From positions 86,353 to 150,352 of the forward strand of contig NZ_NAAD01000006.1 in the NCBI RefSeq assembly GCF_002093115.1: DNA of 64,000 nucleotides, given 5' to 3'. Positions 8,556 to 16,881 of the stretch are shown piece after piece (position 1 is the stretch's first letter; every line of letters begins with the position of its first letter). This DNA is from Geothermobacter hydrogeniphilus. Its GTDB lineage: Bacteria; Desulfobacterota; Desulfuromonadia; Desulfuromonadales; Geothermobacteraceae. A program made the position numbers and the translations under genes. Under the pieces are notes generated by a model. It saw only the letters and a list, made by a program, of their open reading frames with translations. It had not been told where the DNA came from and made no database searches.

Positions 8556-10012
8556 TATTTTTTCTCCACTCCGAACTCCGTCGATACCGTTTCCGACGAC
8601 TGGTCTGCTTCCGGAATTTTATAAAAGCCCGTTGCCAGCTCGAGCGCGACCACGGCCTGGGCGAGTTGCCCTTTCAAATCAACAACTTTTATCTGCGCAT
8701 CGATCAGGTCAGTCCATGTACGGTAATAGACTAGGGCAATGGCTCGTCCATCAGTCAAAGCCGCGCGATAGTTTTCAACCAGCTTTCTGAGATCTGTTTC
8801 CGTTGCTTGGGCGGCGGCAATCTGCTCGTTCAAGAATCGGATACCGGATTCAACTTGCTCAATATCTGAGTGGGTTTCAAAAACACGAGTTATGTACTCA
8901 TCGTAAAGCTTCTTGCGAGTCGCTCGCTCGACCGCTATTTTCCCCTGGCCTCGGTTAAAGATCGGCAACTCTATGCTTAGGCTGAATCCAGTGGTCCGTA
9001 AGTTGTCTGTGTCTCTGTTGATCGTCGGACCGACGCTGATCCTCGGAAATTGCTCCAGCACAGCAGCTCGAACCCTCGCCTCCTGGCTGTCGTACTCATG
9101 GTGCAATGCGAGAAGATCCAAACGCCTTTGCTCCAACCCGTCCATTAAAGACGTATTCGGCAAGATAATCCTGGAAGGCAGATGAAGGTTTTTACTCAAA
9201 CGGATCTGTGAATCGGTCGGAAGTCCCAGCAATCGCAGAAGCTTCAGTCGTTGTTGGTCGGCCTGTTTCTCAAGCGAGAGCAGCCGCTCATTCACACTTG
9301 AATTGGCGGTCTGGACTGAATTCAAATCACTTGCGGTCATGAAACCATTCGAGACTGCTTTCCGGACATGATCCAGATTTTCCACCATCTGCTGACGAAC
9401 TTGTTCAAGTAGCCCAATTTGACTCTGCAGGCTCCACAATTGGTAGACGGCTGCCTTGGCCCCTTGAGCAACCTGCCACTCATGCCAGGCAATATCCAAA
9501 TCAATGGCCTCGCTATGTGCTTTTGCCTCCCACACTCTTGAAGTTCGAGAAATTAGAGACGTCACATTCCAGTTCAAGCCCAAGCCAAAGGCATTTACTC
9601 TGCCAGCCGTGTCGCCGCCTATCGGCACGTCAAGGCTGTAAGTCAATTCAGGATTAGGCAATAAACCTGCATCGAGTACCTGTGCGCCCGACAGTGCTCT
9701 TTGAGCGCGAACCGCACGCAGGGATGGATTCAGCAAAACCGCCAGAACGGCCGCGCCGTCAGGTGAGAGTCCCTCATCCGCCTTCAACTCAACCGGGTGG
9801 AGAATCGGATGTTTGATTTCACGCGCAAGAGCTTGCACCTGTGCCATGTCAGGAGGCTGCAACCTGGCACGACCCCCCTCCTCGGTGATGGGCATCGGGC
9901 GGTATGTGGCACAGCCACTAACGGTAACAAGGAGCAAAAAAGCGCCTACATATCGCCAGCAGCGTGCCCATTTTGTAAGATATTGTCCTGATCCTAAAAA
10001 TCCACGTTTCAT
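8555..10012 (-). CDS. TolC-family outer-membrane efflux lipoprotein
   Basis: This 485-residue first gene of the efflux operon forms the outer-membrane exit duct. The N-terminus carries a signal peptide ending in the lipobox VSGC, with lipidated Cys34. Two outer-membrane efflux repeats follow, rich in Gln/Ala/Leu helices; examples are EARVRAAVLEQFPRISVGPT in the second half and LDAGLLPNPELTYSLDVP in the first. Lengths fit the NodT/OprM-like lipoprotein branch. It is transcribed away from the PepSY gene, and the 340-bp shared upstream region contains two PmrA-type boxes, implying former two-component control. Confidence 0.9.
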   Translation of the reverse strand: MKRGFLGSGQYLTKWARCWRYVGAFLLLVTVSGCATYRPMPITEEGGRARLQPPDMAQVQALAREIKHPILHPVELKADEGLSPDGAAVLAVLLNPSLRAVRAQRALSGAQVLDAGLLPNPELTYSLDVPIGGDTAGRVNAFGLGLNWNVTSLISRTSRVWEAKAHSEAIDLDIAWHEWQVAQGAKAAVYQLWSLQSQIGLLEQVRQQMVENLDHVRKAVSNGFMTASDLNSVQTANSSVNERLLSLEKQADQQRLKLLRLLGLPTDSQIRLSKNLHLPSRIILPNTSLMDGLEQRRLDLLALHHEYDSQEARVRAAVLEQFPRISVGPTINRDTDNLRTTGFSLSIELPIFNRGQGKIAVERATRKKLYDEYITRVFETHSDIEQVESGIRFLNEQIAAAQATETDLRKLVENYRAALTDGRAIALVYYRTWTDLIDAQIKVVDLKGQLAQAVVALELATGFYKIPEADQSSETVSTEFGVEKK

Positions 10013-10172
10013 AGTTCGATTGAAACTCCATCGGGCTCGGCTTTTCAGCGTACAAGCAGAACCTAGCCATGCCAGTCCACTCTACGGTCAGCTTGTTGCA
10101 GCTACTCAGGGAGCCTTGGGTAGAAAGAAGCAGAAAACCCCGTCGCCGGCAGCAGGACCCTAACAGGCCCTC

Positions 10173-10220
10173 CTTAAGGTTGCCTTAAGGAGGTGTCGAT
10201 TATCTTCAGGCAGGCTTAAG
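10173..10220 (+). promoter_or_regulatory. Two PmrA/QseB-type response-regulator boxes
   Basis: CTTAAG-N5-CTTAAG lies at 10173-10189 and CTTCAG-N5-CTTAAG at 10204-10220, the second 31 bp after the first. The first is also the core of an 11-bp perfect inverted repeat. This is the known PmrA box form. The sites lie between the divergent efflux operon and the PepSY gene and match the broken regulator at 10815. Confidence 0.7.
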
Positions 10221-10352
10221 GGTTCAGGGCTAGTCTGTGGGTGCCGGTAACAACCATCGATTTGACCAGGTCTTCTGTTGCCGGACCGAGCGGTGGATAG
10301 CCCGCGATCTCGCTGTTCGGATTGTTCGGACGCGGTGGAAGGAGAATCTGTG

Positions 10353-10703
10353 ATGAGGCAAAAGGGAATGTTGTTTTTCGGTGTGCTTATGGTCGGCTTG
10401 CTGGCCGGAACGCTGGCGGTGGCGGTGGCGGATGAGAAGGATGCCCGCGAAATGCAGGCGCTGAAAGCCGCCAAGGTAAGCCTGACCGAGGCCATTGCCC
10501 AGGCCCAGGACGCTGCTCAAGGGGTGGCGGTGAGTGCAGAACTGGATGACGAGGAGGCCGTACCCGTTTATCTGGTCGAGGTGGTGTCTGGCGGCCGGGA
10601 CTATGAGGTCCGGGTCGATCCCGGGACAGGAAAGGTGCTCGACAAGCGGCTTGATCCCGAAGACGATGACGATGGGGATCATGATAAAGTAGAGCGCGAT
10701 TGA
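10353..10703 (+). CDS. PepSY-domain exported protein
   Basis: A 116-residue protein begins at ATG 10353, 9 bp after GGAAGGA. It has a signal peptide (about 1-24, ending AVAVADE) and then one PepSY domain: a helix (TEAIAQAQDAAQG) followed by two strands (VPVYLVEVVSGGRDYEVRVDPGTGKVL). The tail is an acidic run of Asp. PepSY domains occur next to PmrA/QseB-like two-component genes and are thought to modulate periplasmic proteases or sensors. Here it precedes the wrecked response regulator and lies beside regulator boxes, so it is probably a surviving member of that regulon. Confidence 0.85.
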   Translation: MRQKGMLFFGVLMVGLLAGTLAVAVADEKDAREMQALKAAKVSLTEAIAQAQDAAQGVAVSAELDDEEAVPVYLVEVVSGGRDYEVRVDPGTGKVLDKRLDPEDDDDGDHDKVERD

Positions 10704-10814
10704 GTCGATGACCGACCGGCCGTCGTGGCGGCCGGTCGGTATGTTCTGTGTAGGGAAAAACCAGAGATATGGTCAGTAGCATTGTCCCTCCGGGCGATGA
10801 TGGAGGTATTTTCC

Positions 10815-11423
10815 ATGAAACTCCTGTTGGTCGAAGATGATGCCATGATCGGCAAGGTGATGCTCCAGGGATTGGTGCAGGAGGGTCATGTTGTCGACTG
10901 GGCTCGCTCTGCAGTGGATGCGTCTATGGCGCTTCGCATTGGCCGTTACGAGATGGTGCTTCTCGACCTGGGGCTGCCGGATGGCTCCGGGCTGGAGGTG
11001 CTGACCAACTACCGGCACGGCGGCGGAGACGCTGCGGTCATCATTGTCACGACCCAAGATGCGGTTGCCGAGCGGATTGCCGGTCTCGATGCCGGGGCCG
11101 ATGATTTTGTCACCAAGCCCTTCGACCTTGACGAGTTGGGGGCGCGGATGCGGGTGGTTCAGAGACGCCGCCACGGACGGATCGATCCACTGCTGGTCTA
11201 TGGTAGCCTGAGCCTGAACCCGGCCACGAAAGTCTGCCGATTGCAAAGCAAGCAAGTCTCCTAGTCCCCGCGGGAATATGCCCTGCTCGAAGCCCTGCTG
11301 GAATCCCCTGCGCGGGTCGTAAGCCGGGAGACGCTGGAGGAACGCCTTTACGGCTGGGAGACCGAGATCGAAAGCAACGCAGTCGAAGTGCACATCCATC
11401 ATCTGCGCAGGAAGCTGGGTAAA
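10815..11423 (+). pseudogene. OmpR/PmrA-type response regulator, broken
   Basis: The receiver domain is intact (MKLLLVEDD start, phospho-acceptor Asp in LLDLGLPDGSG, Lys in VTKPFD). In the linker to the winged helix an in-frame TAG at 11262-11264 stops translation after 149 residues. The frame reopens as a good output domain ([20 protein letters not shown], then [15 protein letters not shown]) up to about 11423, where similarity ends abruptly before the usual last strand (the RTVRGVGYRL region). No histidine kinase follows. So there are two lesions, an amber and a 3' truncation. A receiver-only protein could still be made. Confidence 0.8.
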
Positions 11424-11712
11424 CTTCTTAACTTTCAAATCCAGCGGCTCCAATCCCAAAACCCCCTGAGTCCAGAAAACCAAAGCCAATCGCCCGTCAG
11501 ACATCTTCGTTACCTTCGCCCGCAGTAACTTCTACTCAAGGTTCCCCCCGTACTCATTCCATAGTCAACAAACGTAAACAGTTTGTCGATCATGGGCTGC
11601 CACCTCCAGCGATAACCTCGAACCGGAACCCGAGACGCAATCCGGCCAGGGCTCCTCAAGGACCAACTTGGACAACCTCTTCAGGAAATAACAGCAAAGG
11701 GGCGAAGAAATC
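11424..11712. other. Gene-free gap after the regulator remnant
   Basis: Nothing convincing is seen. The frame of the regulator continues open to about 11525 with composition unlike a winged helix, suggesting a deletion or insertion joint near 11423. Confidence 0.4.
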
Positions 11713-12125
11713 ATGCCACGCCTTGCCTACATAATCCTATTTCTAGCAGTCAGCCCGTCCTGGGCTGACTCTTTCTGCTTCCAGGAGGCCGGTGAAACCT
11801 ACCAGGTACCCCCCCCCGGCTCCGCGCCATCGCAAAGGCCGAGAGTAATTTTGGCTCTGCGGCCCCAAACCACAACCGCAACGGCACCGTCGATATTGGA
11901 CTGATGCAGATCAACTCCATCTGGCTGGACCAGCTCGGCCCGACCTGGGACTACCTGTTCGACCCCTGCACCAACATCATGACCGGCGCATGGATTTTGA
12001 GCCGGTGCATCCAGGACTACAGCTACACCTGGCGGGCCGTCGGCTGCTACCACAGTCGAACCCCGACCAGAAGGGACGCCTACGCCGCCCATATCGCTGC
12101 GATCCTCAGGGAGGAATCCCGGTGA
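11713..12125 (+). pseudogene. T4SS lytic transglycosylase, frameshifted in a C9 tract
   Basis: The first frame gives a signal peptide (MPRLAYIILFLAVSPSWADS) and the start of an SLT domain (FCFQEAGETYQV). The second frame, without its own start, continues with RAIAKAESNFGSAA, the catalytic Glu in AESNFG, and IGLMQINSIWL, then YAAHIAAILREESR to the stop at 12125. The two halves join if the run of nine C at about 11809-11817 has seven or ten. VirB1-like enzymes open the murein for the mating pore, and this gene heads the transfer cluster. It is either a true pseudogene, a phase-variable gene or a homopolymer read error. Confidence 0.75.
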
Positions 12126-12856
12126 TCCCGAAAGACCTGCTGGAGAAATACAACCTCCCCGAGAACATGGCCGCGGAGGCCATCGAGTCAGCCATCTCCA
12201 CGGTTCTCTCCGCCTCATTCGGAACGACCTGTCTGATACGCCTTGGAAACGACTTGGAGATCATCTCCCTGAACCTGACAGGTGGAGACAACCAGCCAGC
12301 CGTCCTGGTCGACCCGACCACTCTGTCCCGACACCTCCAGCGACAGATCCGCCACCGGATCAAGCAGGAACTCGAAAAGCGCCAGGCCATCCACGAAGGC
12401 AACCTGCTCCGCTCCCTTCGTGGCCAGGTGGTAAAAGGCGAAATCCGCCAGGTCTCCCGAACCGGCGATGTCACCTTGGCCCTGGAGACTGAGGACCACT
12501 TCCGCCAACTCACCCTTACCGGCACCTGCCCGGTCCGCTACATCCCAAAGAAAGAGCGTGGCGGCCTTCTTCTCGGAGAGATCCGGACATTTCTCGTCAC
12601 CAGCATCCTCCCGGTCCAGCAGAACGGCCGCTACAAGGTCCATATTCGACTGAGCCGTACATCCAAAGTCTTACCGGAACTGCTGCTGCGCCAGACAACC
12701 GAAATCCAGGAAATCCACTGTGCCAGGCGGATAGCAGGAGCTTTCAGCGAAATCGAATCATCCAGATTCCTCCCCAAAGACGCCATCAAAACCGTCTCCC
12801 GGGAGTTGAAGGAAAGGATCATCGTCCGTGTTCTTCAGACGAAAAAAAGCGCCTGA
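12122..12856 (+). CDS. NusA-like S1-domain protein of the transfer cluster
   Basis: A 244-residue protein starts at GTG 12122, overlapping the transglycosylase stop (GTGA) and preceded by GGGAGG. Its first 120 residues resemble the NusA N-terminal region. A segment like the NusA S1 domain follows (GEIRQVSRTGDVTLALE, then GEIRTFLVTSILPV and VHIRLSRTSKVLPELL). The KH domains of NusA are missing. NusA controls RNA polymerase pausing and antitermination; an element-borne half-copy might act on the long transfer transcripts, but that is inference. It is translationally coupled at both ends: its stop lies 27 bp inside the coupling-protein gene. Confidence 0.7.
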   Translation: MIPKDLLEKYNLPENMAAEAIESAISTVLSASFGTTCLIRLGNDLEIISLNLTGGDNQPAVLVDPTTLSRHLQRQIRHRIKQELEKRQAIHEGNLLRSLRGQVVKGEIRQVSRTGDVTLALETEDHFRQLTLTGTCPVRYIPKKERGGLLLGEIRTFLVTSILPVQQNGRYKVHIRLSRTSKVLPELLLRQTTEIQEIHCARRIAGAFSEIESSRFLPKDAIKTVSRELKERIIVRVLQTKKSA

Positions 12857-14204
12857 ACCGACCACCCTGATCGGCACCGGGGTCAACCTCGACAACCCCG
12901 GCAAAATCATCCCCATCCGCCTGCCCGACAGCCACCGCAAACGACACACCTTCGTCTTCGGCACCACCGGGGTCGGCAAAACCCGCCTGGCCGAACTGAT
13001 GATCGAGCAGGACATCCGGGCCGGCAAGAATATCGTCTTTCTCGACCCCAAGGGGGACCAGCAGATTTTCACGAAGATATACGACGTGGCCCGACAGTGC
13101 GGCAGGGAAGAGGAGATGCAACTGGTCACGCCGATCTACCCCGAATACTCGGCGGTCATCGACCCGCTGGCCTACTACTTCATGCCGGACGAACTGGTCG
13201 GTCACCTGGTCGCCGGCATCAAGGACGGCAAGGAACCTTTTTATCGCAACGTCGCCAAGGAAGTCGCCTCGGCGGTCGTCACTGGCAACATCCTGCTCGC
13301 CCGCGCCGAAGGCCGTCCCCCCATCCAGAACATCGACTCCGTGCGCCAGGCTATCCGCAGGTCCGCCCTGGAGGAAATGCGGCAAGCCCTGGAACGGATT
13401 ACCGACCCGGAGGCCCAGTCGGTAGCAGGCGTCCTCCAGGACATTCTCGATTCCCCCCAGGGATATTACGAGAAAGTCAGCACGACCCTGAGAACCGCCC
13501 TGAACGAGCTGTCCAGCGGCAACATCGGCCAGATCATCGGCAAAGCCGACAGCAACCGGTTCATCGAAAAAATGGAACAGGGCAAGGGCGTGATCCTGGT
13601 CGTCCACACCGGCTCGATGATTACCCGCGAGGCCGGAGAAACCCTCGGGCGGGTTGTTCTCTCCATGATCCAGTCCTTCGTAGGCCGGGTCTACCTCTCC
13701 GGGCGGCAGAAAATCGAGCGGGGCCTGTCCATCTACATCGACGAGGCCCAGTCCCTCTTCTACAAGGGTGTCGAAGACCTGTTCGCCAAAGCCGGATCAG
13801 CCGGTGTCATGGTCCAGGCGTTCGCCCAGTCGGTCAACCAGCTCTACTCCGTCCTGGGAGAGAACGAGGCGAAGTCCATTCTCGACAACACCAATACCAA
13901 GATCTTCATGCGCTGCACCGACGCCGAAACCTCCGAGTACGTCGTCCAGCACTTCGGAACCAGGAAGGTCCTGTCCACCATCTACAACCCGGCGCAGATC
14001 ACCACCCGCGAGATCGAGGAAGACGTGCTGCGGGTGCAGGACATCCTGAGCCTGCAGCCGCAGGACTTCTATATGATGACCTTCTCCGGCAGGCATCGGG
14101 GCCGCACCGCCACCGTCAAGGACCCGAAGCTGACCATCCAGTTCCCGGACGCGCCGGCCATCGTTCGGGCTGACCGCAATCAGGGTGAACGTCATGCTGT
14201 CTGA
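12828..14204 (+). CDS. traD: TraD-type conjugative coupling ATPase
   Basis: This 458-residue T4SS coupling protein should carry the relaxase-DNA complex to the pore. Walker A is GTTGVGKT (45-52), Walker B YIDEAQ is near residue 300, and QSVNQL plus MRCTDAETSEYV mark the downstream conserved boxes. Usual TraD proteins are longer and start with two membrane helices; this one has neither, so it is a membrane-less short form like TraD/TrwB cores. It starts at GTG 12828 inside the previous gene. It overlaps the HD-domain gene downstream. An alternative is a VirB4-like ATPase, but the spacing fits the coupling family better. Confidence 0.85.
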   Translation: MFFRRKKAPEPTTLIGTGVNLDNPGKIIPIRLPDSHRKRHTFVFGTTGVGKTRLAELMIEQDIRAGKNIVFLDPKGDQQIFTKIYDVARQCGREEEMQLVTPIYPEYSAVIDPLAYYFMPDELVGHLVAGIKDGKEPFYRNVAKEVASAVVTGNILLARAEGRPPIQNIDSVRQAIRRSALEEMRQALERITDPEAQSVAGVLQDILDSPQGYYEKVSTTLRTALNELSSGNIGQIIGKADSNRFIEKMEQGKGVILVVHTGSMITREAGETLGRVVLSMIQSFVGRVYLSGRQKIERGLSIYIDEAQSLFYKGVEDLFAKAGSAGVMVQAFAQSVNQLYSVLGENEAKSILDNTNTKIFMRCTDAETSEYVVQHFGTRKVLSTIYNPAQITTREIEEDVLRVQDILSLQPQDFYMMTFSGRHRGRTATVKDPKLTIQFPDAPAIVRADRNQGERHAV

Positions 14205-15645
14205 CCTGATCCTGCTGATCGGCGGTGGCGCCTGCCTAGTGCTGATCCTCTACGCCGCCGCCCAGCTTCTTCCACAACGCTCTCGCGGAAAGAAAGGGGA
14301 ACGTCGCCTGCTCGGAGAAATCGCCTGGCTCTGGACGGGCAAGGGCGATGTCGTTGACTTCCGGGAAATCGCCCGGATCTGGCGGATCACTCCCGAAGTC
14401 CGCAACGAACCGCAGCCGCCTCCCGAATATGCCAGGGAGGAGATCCGCCAGTTCCACGCCCGCTGGCTGACCCTGCCGACGGTCCAGGGAGAGAAAAGAC
14501 AGGTCATTGAGGGCATCCTGTCCATTCTCGACAGCCAGGGCAACTGCCCCTCCGTCGTGCAGCGCAACAAAAACGAGGCCGAAGCCAAGTACGACAAGGA
14601 CGTGTTCGCCCTGCTGGCGAAAGTCCCGCTCTGGCAGCACAGCCTGGCTGTGGCCGGACACCTGGCGGGCGGTATGAAGCAGGCGGTGATGGTCCCTGAC
14701 GCCCTGATTGCCGGCCTTGGTCACGACCTCGGCAAGATCCCCGCCTACCAGGACACGCTCTACCGGACGGGAGATCATCCGATCCTCTCCATCATCGCCC
14801 TCAACCGCATCCCCGGATTCGAGTCCATGTCGAACATGGACGATATTTCCCAAGCCATCCGGCAACACCACCAGCTCGCCCCGGAAAACCCTCTCGGGAC
14901 GGCACTGAAACAGGCCGACCAGAAGGCCCGGCTTGAGGAGATCAGCAGGCTCTCCCCGGCAGGACAGATCCGGCTGGAAGAGGAGGCAGGAGAGGAGAAA
15001 CCAGGAGAAGAAGCCGCCCCGGAGGTTCCCCCGGTACTCATATCTAAAGCGAAGACACCGAAAAAGGAGCAACCCTCGAAGTCCGCCGCGGACAGCGAGA
15101 AGACAGAGGAGGAACTGACGGGCAGCCAGGCAGCCGGCGGGCAGGCGGAAGAGCATACCCCGTCACCGTCGACCAGGGACGGGGATTTTTTGCAGGACTT
15201 CGACCTGGAAACCATCCTCGACGCCCTGAAGAAACGGATCAACCGGATCGAGAAGGGCCGCTGGTCGATCATCTCGACTCCGGAAGGGCATGTCCTCTGC
15301 CAGCCGGACGCACTCTGGCAGGAGATCAAGAAGGCCGGCAGGAAAGCTCCGGAACTGCAACTGGGCGATGCCGATGAGGGAACGAAACGGAAGTATCTCG
15401 GCAGGATCGTGGAGCGCATGAGCCAGGAGCTGAACGCCATCAACACCAGCCTGGTCGCAGAGGGCTACCACACCGCCCAGTGCCTGATCGTTATGGGCAG
15501 CGGCAAGGCGTTTCGCGTTCCCCTGATCCCGTTCCGGGCTGAAGCCTTCAAGGCCCTGCCGTCCCAGCTCGAAGCCCTCAAAGGACCGGGGATCAGGAAG
15601 ATGGTGCAGAAAGTCAAGCTTCCGAACCAGGAGAGCGGGGCATGA
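14194..15645 (+). CDS. HD-domain TraI-like protein (candidate MobH-type relaxase)
   Basis: A 483-residue protein starts with a membrane helix (about 4-27). Next is an HD phosphohydrolase-type domain with His149, GHDLGK (HD at 177-178) and a downstream QHH. A long acidic, low-complexity linker (about 265-330) follows, then a C-terminal winged-helix-like domain (ISTPEGHVLCQPDALWQEI). HD domain plus such a C-terminus is the plan of MobH relaxases (R391/SXT TraI). This copy is shorter and has an N-terminal helix, so the relaxase role is inferred from placement directly after traD. It could instead be an HD nucleotidase. Stop and traF start overlap (ATGA). Confidence 0.6.
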   Translation: MLSDLILLIGGGACLVLILYAAAQLLPQRSRGKKGERRLLGEIAWLWTGKGDVVDFREIARIWRITPEVRNEPQPPPEYAREEIRQFHARWLTLPTVQGEKRQVIEGILSILDSQGNCPSVVQRNKNEAEAKYDKDVFALLAKVPLWQHSLAVAGHLAGGMKQAVMVPDALIAGLGHDLGKIPAYQDTLYRTGDHPILSIIALNRIPGFESMSNMDDISQAIRQHHQLAPENPLGTALKQADQKARLEEISRLSPAGQIRLEEEAGEEKPGEEAAPEVPPVLISKAKTPKKEQPSKSAADSEKTEEELTGSQAAGGQAEEHTPSPSTRDGDFLQDFDLETILDALKKRINRIEKGRWSIISTPEGHVLCQPDALWQEIKKAGRKAPELQLGDADEGTKRKYLGRIVERMSQELNAINTSLVAEGYHTAQCLIVMGSGKAFRVPLIPFRAEAFKALPSQLEALKGPGIRKMVQKVKLPNQESGA

Positions 15646-16442
15646 GATATCGAACCCTTCTGGCCGGGTGCCTGTGCCTTGTGGCCGTTCAGGCATTGGC
15701 CGCCTACCAGGAACCTCCCAGGCGGGGGTACTGGTGGTACGAAACACCGCCCACGAAGACAGAAAAGAAGGAAGAAGAGCCACCGCCACTTCCCAACTAC
15801 ACGGTGCAGCAGATGATGGAGATGGACCCGGACATGCTGAAGGACTACGCCGAGGCCGTCACGAAAGAAGCGATCCGGTTGCCGACCGAGGAAAACGTCA
15901 GGCGTCACTACCTGGTGCAGGACATTATCCGACGCAAGGCCAGGGCGTTTACCAATGTTTCCGAACTGGTCTGGCAGAAATACCCGGAACTGACCACGGC
16001 CAAGGACAACCCCCTCACCACGCCGGGCCGCAACGCCATGACCAGGGCGCAGATCGAGGAGCGCCGGCAGAAGCTGTCCCAGGCAAGAGAGGAGTTTGCC
16101 CTGCTCTACTTCCGCTCCTATTCCTGCGCCTTCTGCCAGGCCCAGGACCAGATCCTGCCGCTAGTCACGTCACGGCTGGGCTGGCAGGTCAAACCTATCG
16201 ACATTCAGGCCAACCCGGCTCTGGCCGACAGACTCGGCGTGGAGACAACACCAACCCTGATTCTGATCCACAAGGGATCGCAGGACTTCTTCCCGGTGAC
16301 AACCGGGGTCGCGTCGGTCATGGAAATCGAGTCACACCTGTTCCGGGCGATCCGGCTGATGCGGGGAGAAATATCCCCGGAGAACTTCAACCTCTACGAT
16401 TTCCAGAAAGGAGGCGGCTACGATGTCGAAACCCGACAATGA
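15642..16442 (+). CDS. traF: TraF-like thioredoxin-fold pilus assembly protein
   Basis: This 266-residue periplasmic protein of F-type secretion systems has a signal peptide (1-21, cleavage after ALAA), a Pro-rich linker, and a thioredoxin-like domain with the redox motif CAFC (Cys162, Cys165). The cis-Pro region ETTPTLIL comes later. TraF with TraH and others assembles the pilus tip complex and may act as a disulfide isomerase. Its ATG overlaps the upstream stop (ATGA). Confidence 0.85.
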   Translation: MRYRTLLAGCLCLVAVQALAAYQEPPRRGYWWYETPPTKTEKKEEEPPPLPNYTVQQMMEMDPDMLKDYAEAVTKEAIRLPTEENVRRHYLVQDIIRRKARAFTNVSELVWQKYPELTTAKDNPLTTPGRNAMTRAQIEERRQKLSQAREEFALLYFRSYSCAFCQAQDQILPLVTSRLGWQVKPIDIQANPALADRLGVETTPTLILIHKGSQDFFPVTTGVASVMEIESHLFRAIRLMRGEISPENFNLYDFQKGGGYDVETRQ

Positions 16443-16881
16443 GGCCCAGTCCGGGTTTCTGGTCTACGCGGGACGGTTTCCGGGGTCCATCGGAATCTGT
16501 CATTTGCGCATCATCCCGGGGGCAAGACGTACCGTTTTTCTGGCGAGCGAACTGGCCAACAACCCCGGTCCCAGCGTGACAAACAGCATTGAGAACATCT
16601 GGAAGAACATCCAGAACGAATTTCCCGACCTGTCGGCTCACGACTCGCTGCTTGTCGAGCATTACGACGAAAAGGTTGTGTACGGCGAGGTAAATGGCCG
16701 TGCCCGCTACGATGAGGTCTGTATCGGAACGGACGGTGTTCACTGGCGGCACCGCTCTCCCGACGAAATTGCCGAACTCGCCGGAATCCCCGTATCCGAA
16801 CTGGTTGTCGCCAAGGAGATCCTGAACCTGAACGCCTGTGCCCTGGAGGATACCAGCCATGAACCAACGAGCCTGCATTAG
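16423..16881 (+). CDS. Unknown protein of the transfer cluster
   Basis: A 152-residue soluble protein sits between traF and traH, overlapping both (20 and 23 bp), with AGGAGG before its ATG. It has mixed alpha/beta composition (SLLVEHYDEKVVYGEVNGRA, then ELAGIPVSELVVAKEIL), no signal peptide and no Cys motif. I do not recognise a family. Tight overlap within the transfer genes argues that it is real and translated with them. Confidence 0.75.
   Translation: MSKPDNEAQSGFLVYAGRFPGSIGICHLRIIPGARRTVFLASELANNPGPSVTNSIENIWKNIQNEFPDLSAHDSLLVEHYDEKVVYGEVNGRARYDEVCIGTDGVHWRHRSPDEIAELAGIPVSELVVAKEILNLNACALEDTSHEPTSLH

Noticed and set aside
4413..10012. Heavy-metal (CzcA/CusA) assignment for the RND operon
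   Set aside because: The TM4 motif VDDAIVVAEN is of multidrug type and no metal-binding signature is visible, so substrate is left open.
10773..11504. Minus-strand open frame of 243 codons over the response regulator
   Set aside because: Shadow of the regulator pseudogene; no domain, while the plus strand gives a clear receiver and winged helix.
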